A DNA stretch of 64,000 nt from Blastocystis sp. Blastoise. Its lineage: Eukaryota; Sar; Bigyra; Opalinata; Blastocystidae. The position numbers and the translations under genes were made by a program. The stretch spans positions 186,001-250,000 of the forward strand of contig JBBPEB010000023.1 of the NCBI GenBank assembly GCA_039096225.1, written 5' to 3'. Numbering within the stretch: position 1 is the first letter of the stretch; every line of letters starts with the position of its first letter. Positions 16,266 to 39,427 of this stretch are shown here, in pieces. The notes under the pieces are model-generated. The model had not been told where the DNA came from. It saw only the letters and a list, made by a program, of their open reading frames with translations, and ran no database searches.

Positions 16266-16554
16266 TTTTTATTATTATTATTATTCTTTTTATTATTATT
16301 ATTATGTTTATTATTATTATTATTATAGATAATCCTGTTGATTCTGATGAATTAAACGCATTGATTAATATATTTGCAGAAGAAAATTATATATCACTTA
16401 AATATATACATTTAGAAGGTAAATATATATATACTATGTATACTATATATCTATAGGTATATCAATAATAATTGATCCAATGTTATTACTTCAATTAAAA
16501 CAGAAAAATCAACTTCTGAAACTGACTCCTGAACGGTTGTTCTCCGTACATTGA
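14310..16554 (+). CDS. BTB/T1-like plus leucine-rich-repeat protein, acylated N-terminus
   Basis: About 11 exons encode roughly 460 residues, ending in TGA at 16552. The protein opens MGNCIS, a textbook N-myristoylation site (Gly2) with an adjacent palmitoylatable Cys4, so membrane attachment is likely. Residues 11-100 resemble a KCTD/Kv-T1 type BTB domain: ITFIFDDGTRYMISKETLE, LLTELYTS, then FSIIKEILEGKYSL and FQKELSYYNMDD. This is the usual order of the GGxRF strand, SxETL helix, 'ildylR' helix and 'El.yyg' end. Exons 2-11 each encode one divergent leucine-rich repeat of about 30 residues ending in an L-x-x-L-x-L-[SAE] core (LERLELS, LKRLELA, LKYIHLE). Essentially every intron splits the codon after its first base (phase 1). 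Such proteins typically act as protein-interaction adaptors. It pairs with the similar gene at 18754. Confidence 0.65.
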
Positions 16555-18753
16555 TCATGTGATCATTTATATATATATAAATGCTATACTTTTTTTTCTA
16601 TAATTATTTGTAAATAATTTGCATATATGCTACTGTTATATATATATGTATATTTTATTAATATTTATCATAATCATCAATTCTTCTTAGTATATTCTAT
16701 ACTATTATATATATACTATAAATCTTATTCGTAAATATATTTATATATATAATAACTATATAGTAATTTTATTTTACTATATATATACTGTTTTTTTCTC
16801 TTTTTTTTTCTATTATCGTTTATTTATATACTTCTTTATTCTTGTTTATATATATATATAATTTCAATATTAAAATTCTTTTTCACTGTATTTTTCTAAT
16901 GATATTATTCATGTTTTTATATTCTTTTTATTTTTAGTCTTTCTTTTTATTCACTGTTTTTTTTTTAGTTTATATATATATATACATATATATATTTACT
17001 AGTTTTTTTTTTAAATATATATACATATTTATTTTTATTATTTATGCTCAATATTCATTGTAGCATGCCTCTATATATACTATATATATATTATTTTTGG
17101 AATATATATGTATATATTGTTTTCTTTTATATATATCTTTTTGCTTTCTATATATATAGTTCAATATAGAAACTCTATTTATATATTATAATTCAATTTC
17201 GATTTTTCTTATTCTATTATTCTTTTCTATATTCTATTCTATATTCTTTTCTATTCTATATTCTGTTTTATTATACTCTATTCAAATTTCTTTAAAATTG
17301 TAACATTATTCTTATATATTATTCATATATATATATATATATATATTTGTATTTATATATATATATATATAAATCTAGGTTTTCATTTTTGTTTTTATTT
17401 TTTTCAATGAATAATAATATGTATATATATAGTATTATATATATAGTATTATTTATTCGTTACTTTTTATAAGTCAAAGTTTATTTTTATGAAATTATTA
17501 CCATTATTTCTATTCATAAACTTATACAATTCTTTTGTTTTTAGTATCGGATAATATTTAATTTGATTTTTATTTTGTTTTTACTAGGTGTATATTTATA
17601 ATTATATCATTTCATCTTTTTCAATTTTTTCTAGTTATACTTATATATTCTTTCTATTTATATACTTCTTTTTTTTTATTTTTTATATATATTTTTAAAA
17701 TCATTGTTATTATTGATTCATATAAATATATATATAAACATATATGTTTATATTTCTTTCTCTGTTTTCACATTTTCTTTTTTCTTAAAAATTTAATTTT
17801 TTTTTTTTTAATTTCTCTCTTGTTTTTATATTTTATTATATATCTCAAAATTATTGTCTTTTCCAATTCAATCTTAAATTCATTTATATATATATATATT
17901 CTTTTATTTTATTGTACTCTTTGTTCTTTGTTTTTCTTTTATTTATTTGTCTGTCCTATTCTATCTATTACATTTGTATCATAATAATTATACACTCGTT
18001 TTGTTCATTTCTTATCATTCCTTATTGTTATTACACACAATATATAGATTTAAACGAATAATAATCTTATTCTATCTCCTCTATTATCCACTATAACTAC
18101 ATTTCAACACAATTTTATTAACAACAAAATAAATATGCAAATAGCATTATTGACCAAATCTAATTATTATTTAATTCTTCAAAAGATAACAATGATCATC
18201 ATCTAATTAAATTATTTTTATATAGCAAAATAACTTTGTGATAAACTATATCTAGATATATCAATACTTATATTGAATAAATAGCATTCAAATTAAAAAA
18301 CATGATAATAAAGTTGAAATTTCATATGAAATACATGTAAGTATATATAAATATTTTGATTTAATATAACAAATAATCTAAAATCATCATTACATCCAAA
18401 AAAAGATGATTCTAAAACATTTCTGTCATTGGCTAAACAAATAATGATATAAACATATTTGAGAAGTCACTTTCTATTTGATAATCATAAATATATACTT
18501 TATATGTATTTATTAACAAGCTTCTATCTAATATTTATAGAAAAACACAAAAAAGAAGACAAATTCAGACAAATATTTTAAATAACCAGTAATTAAAAAA
18601 TAAAGTGAAAAAATATATTATCGAGTATTTTTTGACTAATTAGTTTTATAAAATATTATAAAAACCTTTCTTACTTATTTCACAAAATTGGATTTCTCAA
18701 AAAGATCAAATAGAAACTTCATTAATTGTTCTTGACCATTATTCTCATACATT
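16555..18753. other. 2.2-kb gene-free AT-rich spacer
   Basis: Dominated by TATATA and T-run microsatellite-like sequence up to about 18050, then a more balanced A-rich stretch upstream of the 18754 gene. I see no exon, RNA gene or transposon. Confidence 0.55.
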
Positions 18754-23396
<4,643 letters not shown>

Positions 23397-24284
23397 CCGC
23401 GGTAATCTCTATTCTATGACATGTTTTGAATAAATCTTTTTTTTTTCTGCGCATGTGTTTAATTGTTCTATTCGAATCTCCATCATATTCTTCTCAAGAC
23501 TGTTTACATATCTATATATATATATATATATAATCTTTTATTTGATATATAAACAATTATATATCTATTTGCTTATTCTAGTAATTTGTTTTATTCATTT
23601 CTTTTTTTCATTTTATTCTTTCAAAAAAAAAACATTCTTTTATTTTAATTTCTTTCTCCTCATTTTTTTCTTAATTGTAAATAATATATATATACACTCT
23701 TTCTTCTTCTACATATAATTATTATCATTTTTAATGCTCTTTATTTCTTTGTTTTCTCTCATTCTTCTTCTTTCACGTTGAACGATGCTCTTATTATTCA
23801 AATAATTTTCATTTATAATCATTCTATTATGGTATTAATAAACTCCATAAACATGTATTATTAATGTCCATATATATAATAGTTTTTTGTTTATTTATTT
23901 AGTATCATCATATAAGAGATTTCACTACATATATGCATCTAAATTATTCTCATTTACCCATTTAGTCACTATCGTTTTATTTTTAAAAAATGTTTTTTTT
24001 TGTTAAGAGAAAACAGCATAATTATAATCAACTTTTTATATTATTTGTAATTAATATGTTAATACATTCATTTCATTGAATAAACCATCTCCAATTCAAC
24101 AATAAATAGATCCTATAATAGATTCCAAAACTCCACAAAAAAAAAAAGAAAATTGTGTGATTTTAAACGAAACACAAAAAGCCGATTTGATAAATTCAGA
24201 AATAAATTCGTTTTTGTGTAATTGGCTCAAGAAAATAAAATCTAACAAAAATATTTAATTCATTTATCTACGTGTCTCTTACTT
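23397..24284. other. AT-rich intergenic region
   Basis: T-rich sequence with (TA)n near 23514-23531 and no exon visible. The last 100 bases are the flank of the next gene, with ATTGG at 24221. Confidence 0.5.
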
Positions 24285-24939
24285 ATGGAACCTCCAGCAG
24301 TTGCTAAGTCTTCATCGAAAGATGTATTCTGCAAGACTGTCATTTTTCTTATCATGACTGTTGTAACATTTATTGCTAGCTGTATTGTAGACATCTTTTT
24401 CTATAACAAACTCCCAGAGACTTGTGCAGTTCATTGGAATGCTCAAAATGAAGTCAATCGTTATGGTAGTAAATCGGAGTTACTTGTAGCAGGTCTTCTA
24501 TGTCCTTCAATCATTACTGTTATTTTTGTTTTCATAAATTTACTTATTACATTTATGAACGTGCCTATGACAAGCATGCCTTACTGGAAAAAACCTGAAA
24601 ACTTCAAACGTCTGAAACCTTTTATGTTGAATATGTTATATTTAATGGCAATATTATGTAATTTATGTTATCCTTATCTTATGTATCCCACTTGGAAATA
24701 TAATCTTGTCTGTAAGATCAATCCAGAAAATCCAGTTCCCTGCGATTATGAAATGAATATCGTAATCCCTCTAATTGTGTTCCTTATTGCTATGTTTGCT
24801 CCAATGATTGCACTTATTGTTTATTGTGTTGTTATTCCCAAGTATATTTATATTGTATTATTATATGTATTTATGTATATTGTATTATTATCATTATTAT
24901 TATATGTATTTATTTATTATTATATGTATTATATATCTC

Positions 24940-24973
<34 letters not shown>

Positions 24974-25050
24974 TAGACGTTATCCAAGTGATACTCCTTT
25001 AGAAAAGGACCCTAATTGGATTTGTGGAATCATCTATGCAAATAATCAAG

Positions 25051-25091
<41 letters not shown>

Positions 25092-25289
25092 TTACTCTTT
25101 ATATCAACTCTAATTTATATAAATATTTCTTATATATACATATATATACAAGATTCTAGATTATGGGTGCCAAAACGTTTGGGAATAGGTTGGACACTCA
25201 ATTGTGGAAGTACAGTCGGTATTGCTATTATTATAATATTTCTAATACTTGTCTGTATTCTATGTGCAGTTCCTTTCTTCTTTATTTAA
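24285..25289 (+). CDS. DUF1648/SdpI-like multi-pass membrane protein
   Basis: Three exons: 24285-24841, 24977-25049 and 25152-25289, 768 nt in total (255 residues). After the first membrane helix (TVIFLIMTVVTFIASCIV) comes LPETCAVHWNAQNEVNRYGS, which fits the DUF1648 signature (LP-x-x-[VA]-x-H-[WF]-N-x-x-G-x-x-[DN]-x-[YF]-G-[ST]-K). That family is best known from bacterial membrane proteins, including SdpI-type immunity and signalling proteins. Further helices follow (LLCPSIITVIFVFINLLI, MLYLMAILCNLCYP, IPLIVFLIAMFAPMIALIV and a C-terminal one). The last intron appears to end in CAA rather than AG, but its position is confirmed by the neighbouring paralogue, which has the same DSRL junction. 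Substrate and role in this organism are unknown. Confidence 0.7.
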
Positions 25290-25831
25290 ATAAAGAATCA
25301 ACTGTTTTATCCGTAGTTATTCTTAGCTCTTCTCTAATTTTATTTTCTTTTTAAGTTATATTCTGCCTACTAAAGATTATCATTTTATAAGTTATAGAAA
25401 TATTTTGTTATACATATATATATATATATATTTTTCATAATAATATTGAATTAAACAATCATATATATCTCAGTAATTATATTTTATTATAAAGCATTTT
25501 TTACAGTTAGAAATATATAATTATTTATTAATTTCACTTTTGTATCCACTCAACATGTGTATACAATAAATTGCCTTATAATAAAAACATTTAAGGTATA
25601 ATCAGAGACAAAACTTAGGGTTGAACAAACTATACTTTAAATAAATTATGTACTCCAAGAGAGTTTTTCCCTATACCTTGAAAGTATTAAATACCCACAA
25701 AACTGACTTTTCTGGGAAATCTGTACTCCAAGAGAGTTTTTGTGGATAACTCTATTTGCCTCGTTATGAAATATTCAGCGTGTATCCTTAAAACAAATGT
25801 TGTTCATATTTTTCTTACATTTATTGCGTTT
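25290..25831. other. Intergenic region with a 20-bp direct repeat
   Basis: Spacer between the tandem DUF1648 paralogues. Apart from the repeat at 25649 and 25722 nothing else stands out. Confidence 0.5.
25649..25741. repeat. Two 20-bp direct repeats, 73 bp apart
   Basis: TGTACTCCAAGAGAGTTTTT occurs exactly at 25649-25668 and at 25722-25741. The copies lie about 90-180 bp upstream of the second DUF1648-like gene. In such AT-rich DNA a mixed-sequence 20-mer repeat is unlikely by chance. It could be a regulatory element or a duplication scar. Confidence 0.75.
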
Positions 25832-26845
25832 ATGGAGACTTCAGCTAACAATCATGCACCTCCTCTTTATACACTTCGTAGAACACTTCCGTATACTCTT
25901 TTATATACATAATTACCAAATGCATTCAGTTGTTTGATTATGGTATTTGTGAGTTATGCAATAAATTATGCAGTGAATAGTTATTTCTATGATAAGCTAC
26001 CTGAAGTATGTTTGTATAAATTTCGTTCACAGAGTAAGTATCATGAGTACAAGAAAAAAGTATTTTTTAGATTTATCATTTTTTCTTTTTAATAGACTCT
26101 TTTACACGAGGAATTATTTGATTATATAATAATACTAGATGCCTTATTTATTGCTTTGGGATTGTTTGGATCAGTTTTAAGTTTCGATTCGCAAGGACCT
26201 TATTGGAGCAGACCTGAGAATGGAAGACGCGCACTAGTCATAATAGTTAATACAGTCTACCTCTTTATAGTTTGTTTAAACTTATTTTTCCCATATGCAT
26301 ACTTTTCAATTTTCAAATATAATATTGTTGTATATATATATATATATATAACATATCGTTTAAACATATATTAATAATAATATTATTGTCTATATAGTGT
26401 GAAATTGATCAATATCACCCTATTCCTTGTGATTATTCAATGAATATGATACCTGGAATGCTTATAGTTTGTTTTGGTATAATGATCGCTTTTATTCCTT
26501 ATATCACATCTATTGGGTGGTAGGAACTAGAAACACTCCTTTAGTTCATGATCCTTACTGGATTCTCGATACTTTTTATGCAAATATAAAAGTATAAATA
26601 TATCTGATTATTATTAGCGTTTAATCTCTTTTTTTTCCTTCTTATGAATTCTTTTATATTTTAAATTCTCCTATTTAGCAAGTATTTACTATGTTAATCA
26701 TATATAGGACTCAAGATTAATCGTACCGAAACCACAAGGAGAAGGCAAAACAATGAATTTTGGACATTGTTTAGGATTCACCATTTTATTAATAGGAGCT
26801 ACATTACTCTGTGTTCTCATTATGGTTCCTATGTTTTGTATGTAA
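25832..26845 (+). pseudogene. Second DUF1648-like paralogue with a frameshift
   Basis: A diverged tandem copy of the 24285 gene. The start at 25832 (METSANN) lines up with the paralogue's start. A 40-nt intron (about 25892-25935) removes an in-frame TAA and joins into LIMVFVSYAINYAVNSYFYD and KLPEVC, the paralogue's helix 1 and LPETC. The rest of the DUF1648 signature has decayed (no HWN, no YGSK). Later exons match well: WSRPENGRR, PIPCDYSMNM, TPLVHDPYW and DSRLIVPK. At 26518-26525 the frame breaks: ITSIGW is followed by TAG, while the homologous continuation (RNTPLVHDPYWI) is in another frame, and no workable intron fits between. It is either a pseudogene, a truncated protein, or a one- or two-base sequencing error. 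Confidence 0.6.
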
Positions 26846-27204
26846 ATAGAATCTGTATTATCAACGTTATTTCTATAAATTATTAATTTTTCTTTTTTTA
26901 TTTCGTTTTAGGCACATCTATATAACATAAATATTGTTTCGATTTTCTTTTCACCAAGTTATATTCCGATATTATACATTTTTTTTTACATTATGAAACA
27001 ATCATTTTTTTTTTAATTGACTCATCAAGTGTCATTTTGAGGATAGTTTCCCTCATTTATAAAACGGAAATTATTAAGAAATTATTAATTTTCCCGTGAT
27101 TATTTAATGAGAGAAACAGAACTCCAAAGAGATGGGTTTCAAAAACCAAAAAAAAATGAACAAATCTTTTTCTTTTAATAAATTTGTATTATAGCTTTGC
27201 AATA
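26846..27204. other. Short intergenic region upstream of the hydrogenase-like gene
   Basis: AT-rich with T runs. No exon is visible. Confidence 0.5.
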
Positions 27205-32906
<5,702 letters not shown>

Positions 32907-33607
32907 AGATATTTTAAATAAAATATCAAGAAATAATACGAAGTAGTTTTTTATATATTTAACTTTCTCCTGAAATTTATTTACTTGGTTTTTATAGTTT
33001 TATTTGATTTCTACCTAATATATTCCTTTTGATTTATGTATTGTTTTGTTTGAGACATATATATGTATAATTTTATGCAATCCAATTAGAATTTAATACA
33101 CAATTATGAACAACATTTCAATTTATTCTTTTTAATTCATCACAAAAAGTATTCATAAATATTTAGAACAAGTTTTTGCATATATTACACGATTTATAAA
33201 TATATTAAATCTGTAATACTTAAGATTTGAACAAACTTAATATTACTCTTTTAGAATTAAAGCAATCTTTAATTTGGGCATATTCCAAATAAAGTCTTTC
33301 AATCATTTTTATCAATCAAAGTCGATTATCAAATACTATTTGAGAATTAATACAACAAAATGAGATAAATTAGAAAATTATGTTTCCCATACGTTGACAA
33401 TACTATTGGACTATTAGAACCACATTAAAAAAGAAGTATAGTATCCAAGATAATAGAAAATAAATAGCATCAATCAATGATTTTTAAAAACCACGAAACA
33501 AATGGAGATAAGAAGAGAAAATAATATTTTTTCCATGACTTTTCTTGAAAGGGTTGTTTTGTGGTTTTTATTAGAAATTTTCGACGCTGTTCAATCCCAC
33601 ATAGAAG
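32907..33607. other. AT-rich intergenic region
   Basis: No exon is visible. The flank of BOP1 has a slightly more GC-rich last 100 bases. Confidence 0.5.
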
Positions 33608-34667
33608 ATGTCTGATAGTGAAAGTAGTGATGTTATTGATAGTGAGGCTCCTTATGAGTCTGATAATGATGAAGTAGTTTATTCTTCAGATATAGATGGT
33701 GATAGTGAAGATGAAGAACAAGAAGAACATATGGAAATCGATGGACAAGATCAAGAAGAAGGTGATGAAGATGATGGTGAGATAGTTTATGATGATGATG
33801 AAGATGATGTAACAACTGATGAATATGCTTCTGATTCTGAAAAAGAAGAAGAAGAAGAATTGAAAGAAAAAGAAAGAAAGAGACTTTATATGGATGATTT
33901 ATCTTCAGATGATGAAGTATTTTTATAAAATTGTTCTATTACATTTTGTTTTATCTTTAGGAAGCTGGAAATACTGTAGGTAATATTCCTATGAAGTGGT
34001 ACGAACAATATGATCATCTTGGTTATGATTTAGATGGTAATAAAATCATGAAACCTAAAGTAGATCAAGTTGATAATTATCTTCGTAGAGCTGAAGATCC
34101 TAATTATAAGTATATTATATTATATTTAAATTTAATTTAATTTAAATATTTTAATCTTTTAGATGGACTATATATGATGAAAAGAATGGTACTGAACGTG
34201 TTCTCAGTGAAAAAGAACGTGAAATTATTTATAATATTACTCATGGTAAATTCCCTGATCGTGAGTTCAATGAATATGAAGATTTCACAACATCTTTTGT
34301 CGATGAACAACAAGTAGAAGCTCTTAATAACGCTCCCCCGGTAAAATCATCATTCGTTCCCTCCAAATGGGAAAAACTGAAAATTGTGAAAATATATAAA
34401 GCTATGATGACCGGACAACGAAAGTCACGTATATATATAGATTTATGTTTATATTGTTTATTTTTATGTTTATATTGTTTATTATTATTATTATTTTATT
34501 ATTATATTATTATAGCTGAGGAGAATAAGAAGAAGGCTCCATCAACTTATATGATGTGGGATGATAAGGAAGAAGCCGAACAATTTATACATAAATTACC
34601 GCGATTAGAAGCTCCTAAACCTCCTCTTCCTGGTATATTCCCATGTTTATTATTATTTATATTAGTC

Positions 34668-34752
<85 letters not shown>

Positions 34753-34941
34753 GTATATTCCTTGTATTCTTTAGGTAATAAGGAATCTTATAATCCTCCT
34801 TCAGAATACTTATTGACTAAGGAGGAAGAAGAGAGAGAACTTAATGCTCATCCTGAAGATCGAAAGGAACAATTCATACCCAAACAATATACAGCTCTTC
34901 GACAAGTCCCTCTCTATGTATATATTATTATTATTATTATG

Positions 34942-34983
<42 letters not shown>

Positions 34984-35255
34984 CTTATTATTCTATAGGC
35001 TAATTTCTTAAAAGAGCGTTTCAATCGTTGTTTAGATCTCTACGTATGTCCCCGTCAACTTAAACGTAAAGTCAATATGGATCCCAAATTACTTCTTCCT
35101 AAATTACCTTCTCCTAATGAACTTAGACCTTTCCCTACTACTCAATGTTTGAGTTATGAGGGTCACGAGGGTCGTATTCGTAACGTCTCCGTAGATCCAA
35201 CCAATCAATTCGTTGCTACATCCTCCGATGATAAAACAGGTATATATATATATTA

Positions 35256-35291
<36 letters not shown>

Positions 35292-36611
35292 ATTTTCTCC
35301 TTCTCCTTCTCCTTCTCTAGTTCGTATTTGGGAGATTGAAACTGGTCGTTGTCTCTATGTATATCGTTGTATTGAGATCCCTGAATATATGGCTTGGAAC
35401 CCCTCTATTGACTACAGTTGCCTTACTATACTTATTGATAATAAGATTTATATGGTTAATGTATACTTAGGCAATGATGTCACTTATCTTAATACAAAGA
35501 GACTCCTTCTTGCTAAGTCTAGAACTGGTCGTGCTGTTTCTGAATATTGTAAATGGTTATTTATTAATAAGGGTAAACAAGAATCAATTGAACAAGAAGT
35601 CAAATTAGAAGAAGATAATTGGGCAAAGAGTGAGGGATCCGAACAATCTGAAGATCTTACTGGACAAGATCATAGTGCTGTTTTCGATGCTGATTTAGTG
35701 GATGAAGATACAGAGCATGTGACTACTATCCAATTAGTTTTAATATATAAAAATGAACTTCGTAACTTTGCTTGGCATCATAAGTATATATTATTATTAT
35801 TATGTTTATGTTTATGTTTATGTTTATTATTATCATTATTATTATCTATATATAGAGGTGATTATTTGGGTGTTGTTCAGAAACAACAGAATAATAGTCA
35901 AGTTCTTATTCATCAAATCTCTAAGGCTACTGTTCAGAATCCCTTTAAGAAGGTGAAGGGACAAGTTCAAATGGTCACTTTCCATCCCAATAAGCCATTC
36001 TTCTTTGTTGCTACTCAAGTATATACTATTATTATTATGTTTATTATGTTTATTATTATTAATAATAACGCTATTATATCTATCTCTATATCTATATCTA
36101 TAGACTGAGGTTCGTGTATATAACTTACAGCAACAGTCGTGTATTAAGAAGTTGCGTAGCGGGTGTAAGTGGATCTCTTCTATTAATATACATCCCTCTG
36201 GAGATCATTGTATTATTGGATCATATGATCGTCGTGTATGTTGGTTTGACCTCGATCTCTCGTCGGATCCCTATAAAACACTTCGTTACCATCGTAAGGC
36301 AGTCCGACAAGTGTGTTTCCATCCTTCTTATCCTCTCATGGCTTCCTGTAGTGATGAAGGATATATACATATATTCTATGCAAAAACCTATAATGATTAT
36401 GTGACTAATCCTTTGATTGTTCCAGTGAAGGTGCTGAAAGGTCACCAGGTGGTCAATGACCTCGGGGTTCTGGATATTACGTTCCATCCTTCTCAAGTAT
36501 ATACATATATATACATATATATATACATATAATCTACTTCTTCTTCTCTAGCCTTGGATCTTCTCTGCCGGCGCAGATCATACTGCTCGTCTATATATTA
36601 ATATACCTTAA
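33608..36611 (+). CDS. BOP1: BOP1/Erb1, ribosome-biogenesis WD40 protein
   Basis: A scaffold of the PeBoW (Pes1-Bop1-WDR12) complex needed for maturation of the large ribosomal subunit in the nucleolus. The first 100 residues are very acidic (Asp/Glu/Ser), as usual. Then comes the BOP1 N-terminal domain: IPMKWYEQYDHLGYDLDG, WTIYDEKNGTERVL, FVPSKWEKLKIVKIYKAM, SYNPPSEYLLTKEEE and LKERFNRCLDLYVCPRQ are all close to the family consensus. WD40 repeats follow, with YEGHEGRIRNVSVDPTNQF, TSSDDKTVRIWEIETGRC, YHRKAVRQVCFHPSYPLMAS and a final WIFSAGADHTARLYIN. About ten exons, split by (ATT)n- and (TA)n-filled introns. Stop TAA at 36609. Start at the first ATG, giving MSDSESSD. Identification is secure; a few exon edges are approximate. 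Confidence 0.92.
34671..34752. repeat. (ATT)n microsatellite in a BOP1 intron
   Basis: About 27 ATT units inside the intron that ends at TTTAG near 34774. Confidence 0.9.
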
Positions 36612-36868
36612 AGAATTTCTTGGTCTATCTATATATATTATATATATATATACCTCCTGTCCTCTTTTATGTATTGTTTTGTTTATATATTTGTGTTTAT
36701 ATATGTGTTTTGTTCAAGTTTGTTGTTTTACAGTATGGATATACTTATACAGATATAGAAATAGAAATAAAAATCATTACTAACTGATATTTGTTTATTT
36801 TTGTTTATAACAATAATAAATATGGATAGTATAAATAACAACATTTATATGTTGCTATGAATGAATAC

Positions 36869-36924
<56 letters not shown>

Positions 36925-37449
36925 TACATGAATGTTTAATGAGAATAATTGATTCATTTAAGAATGAGAAATATATCAATAATTCAAGATAATAATAAGA
37001 ATAGATAATAACTTTAATTGACATTTTGTTAGAATCCAAATATTTATTATTTCTTTTATTAAACCATTCTATTTAAGAATAATTGAGATTCTTATTCTCT
37101 TGTATATATATTTATGTATTCAAGAGTTAATTCAACTAAATATGTTATTATTCCTATATATTATGCTTTCTGTTTTATATACTATAATCTTTAGGATAAA
37201 AGTATGAAGACAAGTCAAAGAATATCGTTTTTAGTGAAAATTAGGAAGGAAAATGACAAATTATTTTAGTTAATAAGAAATATATATTCTACTTTTAAAA
37301 AATAGTATTATTGTTATTATAATTCTTGTTGATAAAAAATAGAAGATAAGAAATAGAATAGCAAAATAAATATGTATACAAATATCGATCATATTCACCA
37401 TAAATTGTTTATAATTAAAATTCTTATGAATAATATAAATCTATATATT
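36612..37449. other. Intergenic region with long (TA)n
   Basis: Between the convergent BOP1 (plus) and M18 peptidase (minus) genes. It holds a perfect (TA) run of about 50 bp at 36871-36920. No exon is visible. Confidence 0.55.
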
Positions 37450-37514
37450 TTACTCATCTCCAAGTATAATGTTCGATTCCATCTATATATATATATATTT
37501 AGTTATATATATAG

Positions 37515-37548
<34 letters not shown>

Positions 37549-39299
37549 CTATATATATATATATACTTCTCCCCATTCTTCTAAAAAGTATTTGAACATG
37601 TTTATATATGTAGATATATCTTTACTACCACACATCTCACGTATACTATGCATAGAGAGCATGGCTAATCCAACGTCGACTGTTTCAATACCGTTAATTG
37701 TCGTTAAGTATTTACCAATAGTACCTCCACTTCGACTATCTTGACGAACAACAAATTCTTGTAATGGAAGTTGATGACGCATACAGAGATCTCGTAATAC
37801 TGTTTCTGACGCACAGTTCGTAGCATAATTCATATTTACTGAATGCTTCAAAACAATACCTTTATTCATATAGCAATTATGTCTAGATTCACATTTATCG
37901 CTATAATTAGGGTGAACAGCATGAGACATATCCTATATATATATAAATATATATATAGGATATATACATTAATAATACTATTTTAAAGTATAATATATAT
38001 ACAGCTGAAATAATAAAGCTTTTATTTAATGCAATGGGTACATATTCCCGCGGGACTAGACGGTTAATACAAGTGGAGAGAGAGTTACTTTGCGCTCCCG
38101 CCATTCCTGTAGAGCCAATCTCTTCATTATCATATATACATATCATTCTATATATATATACATATAGAATACTTATAAGTCTATATATATATATGTATAT
38201 ATATACCGAATATTCTTTTCATTATCAAGAGCTTGTTCGTCATTGGTCGCTTGAATAAGTCCCTCAAGTGACGCATAGGCAGAAGTAAGATTGTCCAATC
38301 GTTGACTGCAAATGTACTCATCGTACAATCCAGTGAGTGAGGGTCCCTATATATATATATATATATTATAATAATCTTAATATAGATGACAATATTATAT
38401 TTCAATAGACTAAACTATTATTAAAGATAAATAATTAATTATTCTTAATATGTATATACTTGGATATCATATAAATAGAGTTCAAAATCGATCATAGTTT
38501 CAAGAGGAATAGAAAAAGAGGAAGAAATATAATTAAGTAATTCTGAATCATGTTTACTATAGAGAAGAGAAGAAGAAGGAGAAGAAGAAGAAGAATCTAT
38601 ATATATATATAAGTATATATTTATAATATATGAATAGAATACATATTATTAATAAAATAAATATCCATAGTATATAAATAAACTATATATATATAAATAC
38701 TTTTATTGATGGATAGATCTCGAAGAATAGGAATCAAGTGATTTTCTTTGTTAATTTCAGTTTTTATAGCAGAATCAGACATATGAACAGCTAAATTAGG
38801 AATATGAAAAATAGGTTTATGTATATCAATAAGTTGACTTTGAATTTTATCATCTTTTCGGAACTAAAGAAATAGAAATAAAACATATGAAAAAAAAGCA
38901 TACAAATATTCTTCCAGCTAACCCTAAATCACGATCAAGCCATGTAGTCCAAATAGCACTATCATAAACTTCAACGCCACATTCACAAACACCATTCTTC
39001 TCAATTTTTGAAATGGGTTTCAACTTTAAATAAGGACTATCACAATGAGATGCAGCAATACTGAATCCATTGCCTGGTTCATACAATTTACCAACAGCAA
39101 AGGCAAAAAGAGAAGTTTGATTTCTGGTAAAGAAATATTTACCTCCATTTTTAACAGTGTTTGACCAAGATTCACGTTCACGAAGACGTTGGTATCCTGA
39201 CTTTTCAAGTCTTGAAACACATTCCTGAATAGCATGGAAATGAGAAGAAGATTGTTTGAGAAATGTAACGAAATCTAAAGCTTCTTTTGTACAACTCAT
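37450..39299 (-). CDS. DNPEP: M18 aspartyl aminopeptidase
   Basis: A cytosolic zinc metallopeptidase that removes N-terminal Asp/Glu from peptides. About seven exons on the minus strand. Family landmarks in order: FVTFLKQSSSHFHAIQECVS, the first metal motif ASHCDSPYLKLKP (His and Asp region), WTTWLDRDLGLAGR, HIPNLAVHMS, GLYDEYICSQRLDNL, the active-site YDNEEIGSTG (Glu-Glu pair), SADMSHAVHPNY (metal His), and NKGIVLKHSVNMNYAT with RQDSRSGGTIG near the end. The last exon (about 37481-37450) adds MESNIILGDE and stop TAA. All metal- and substrate-binding landmarks I know for M18 appear intact, so it should be active. It starts at the ATG giving MSCTKEALDF and is divergent from the POT1-like gene, with 128 bp between the two starts. 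Confidence 0.92.
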
Positions 39300-39427
39300 T
39301 TTCTAGTATCTAAATTGTATTTTTATAAGATTAAAAAAGTCAAAAGTGAAATATATTCACAAAAAATATTTTGATTTGTTTTAAGAATCATTTTTTTATG
39401 TGATTTATTTATTACTTAATTTCAATC

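Noticed and set aside
16555-18753. Possible centromere- or origin-like TA-rich spacer
   Set aside because: It is AT-rich like other spacers here; no specific structure or repeat supports such a role.
25832-25935. Early in-frame TAA as evidence that the second DUF1648 gene is dead from the start
   Set aside because: A short canonical intron (GTATAC to TTCAG) removes it and gives a good match to the paralogue. Only the later frame break remains.
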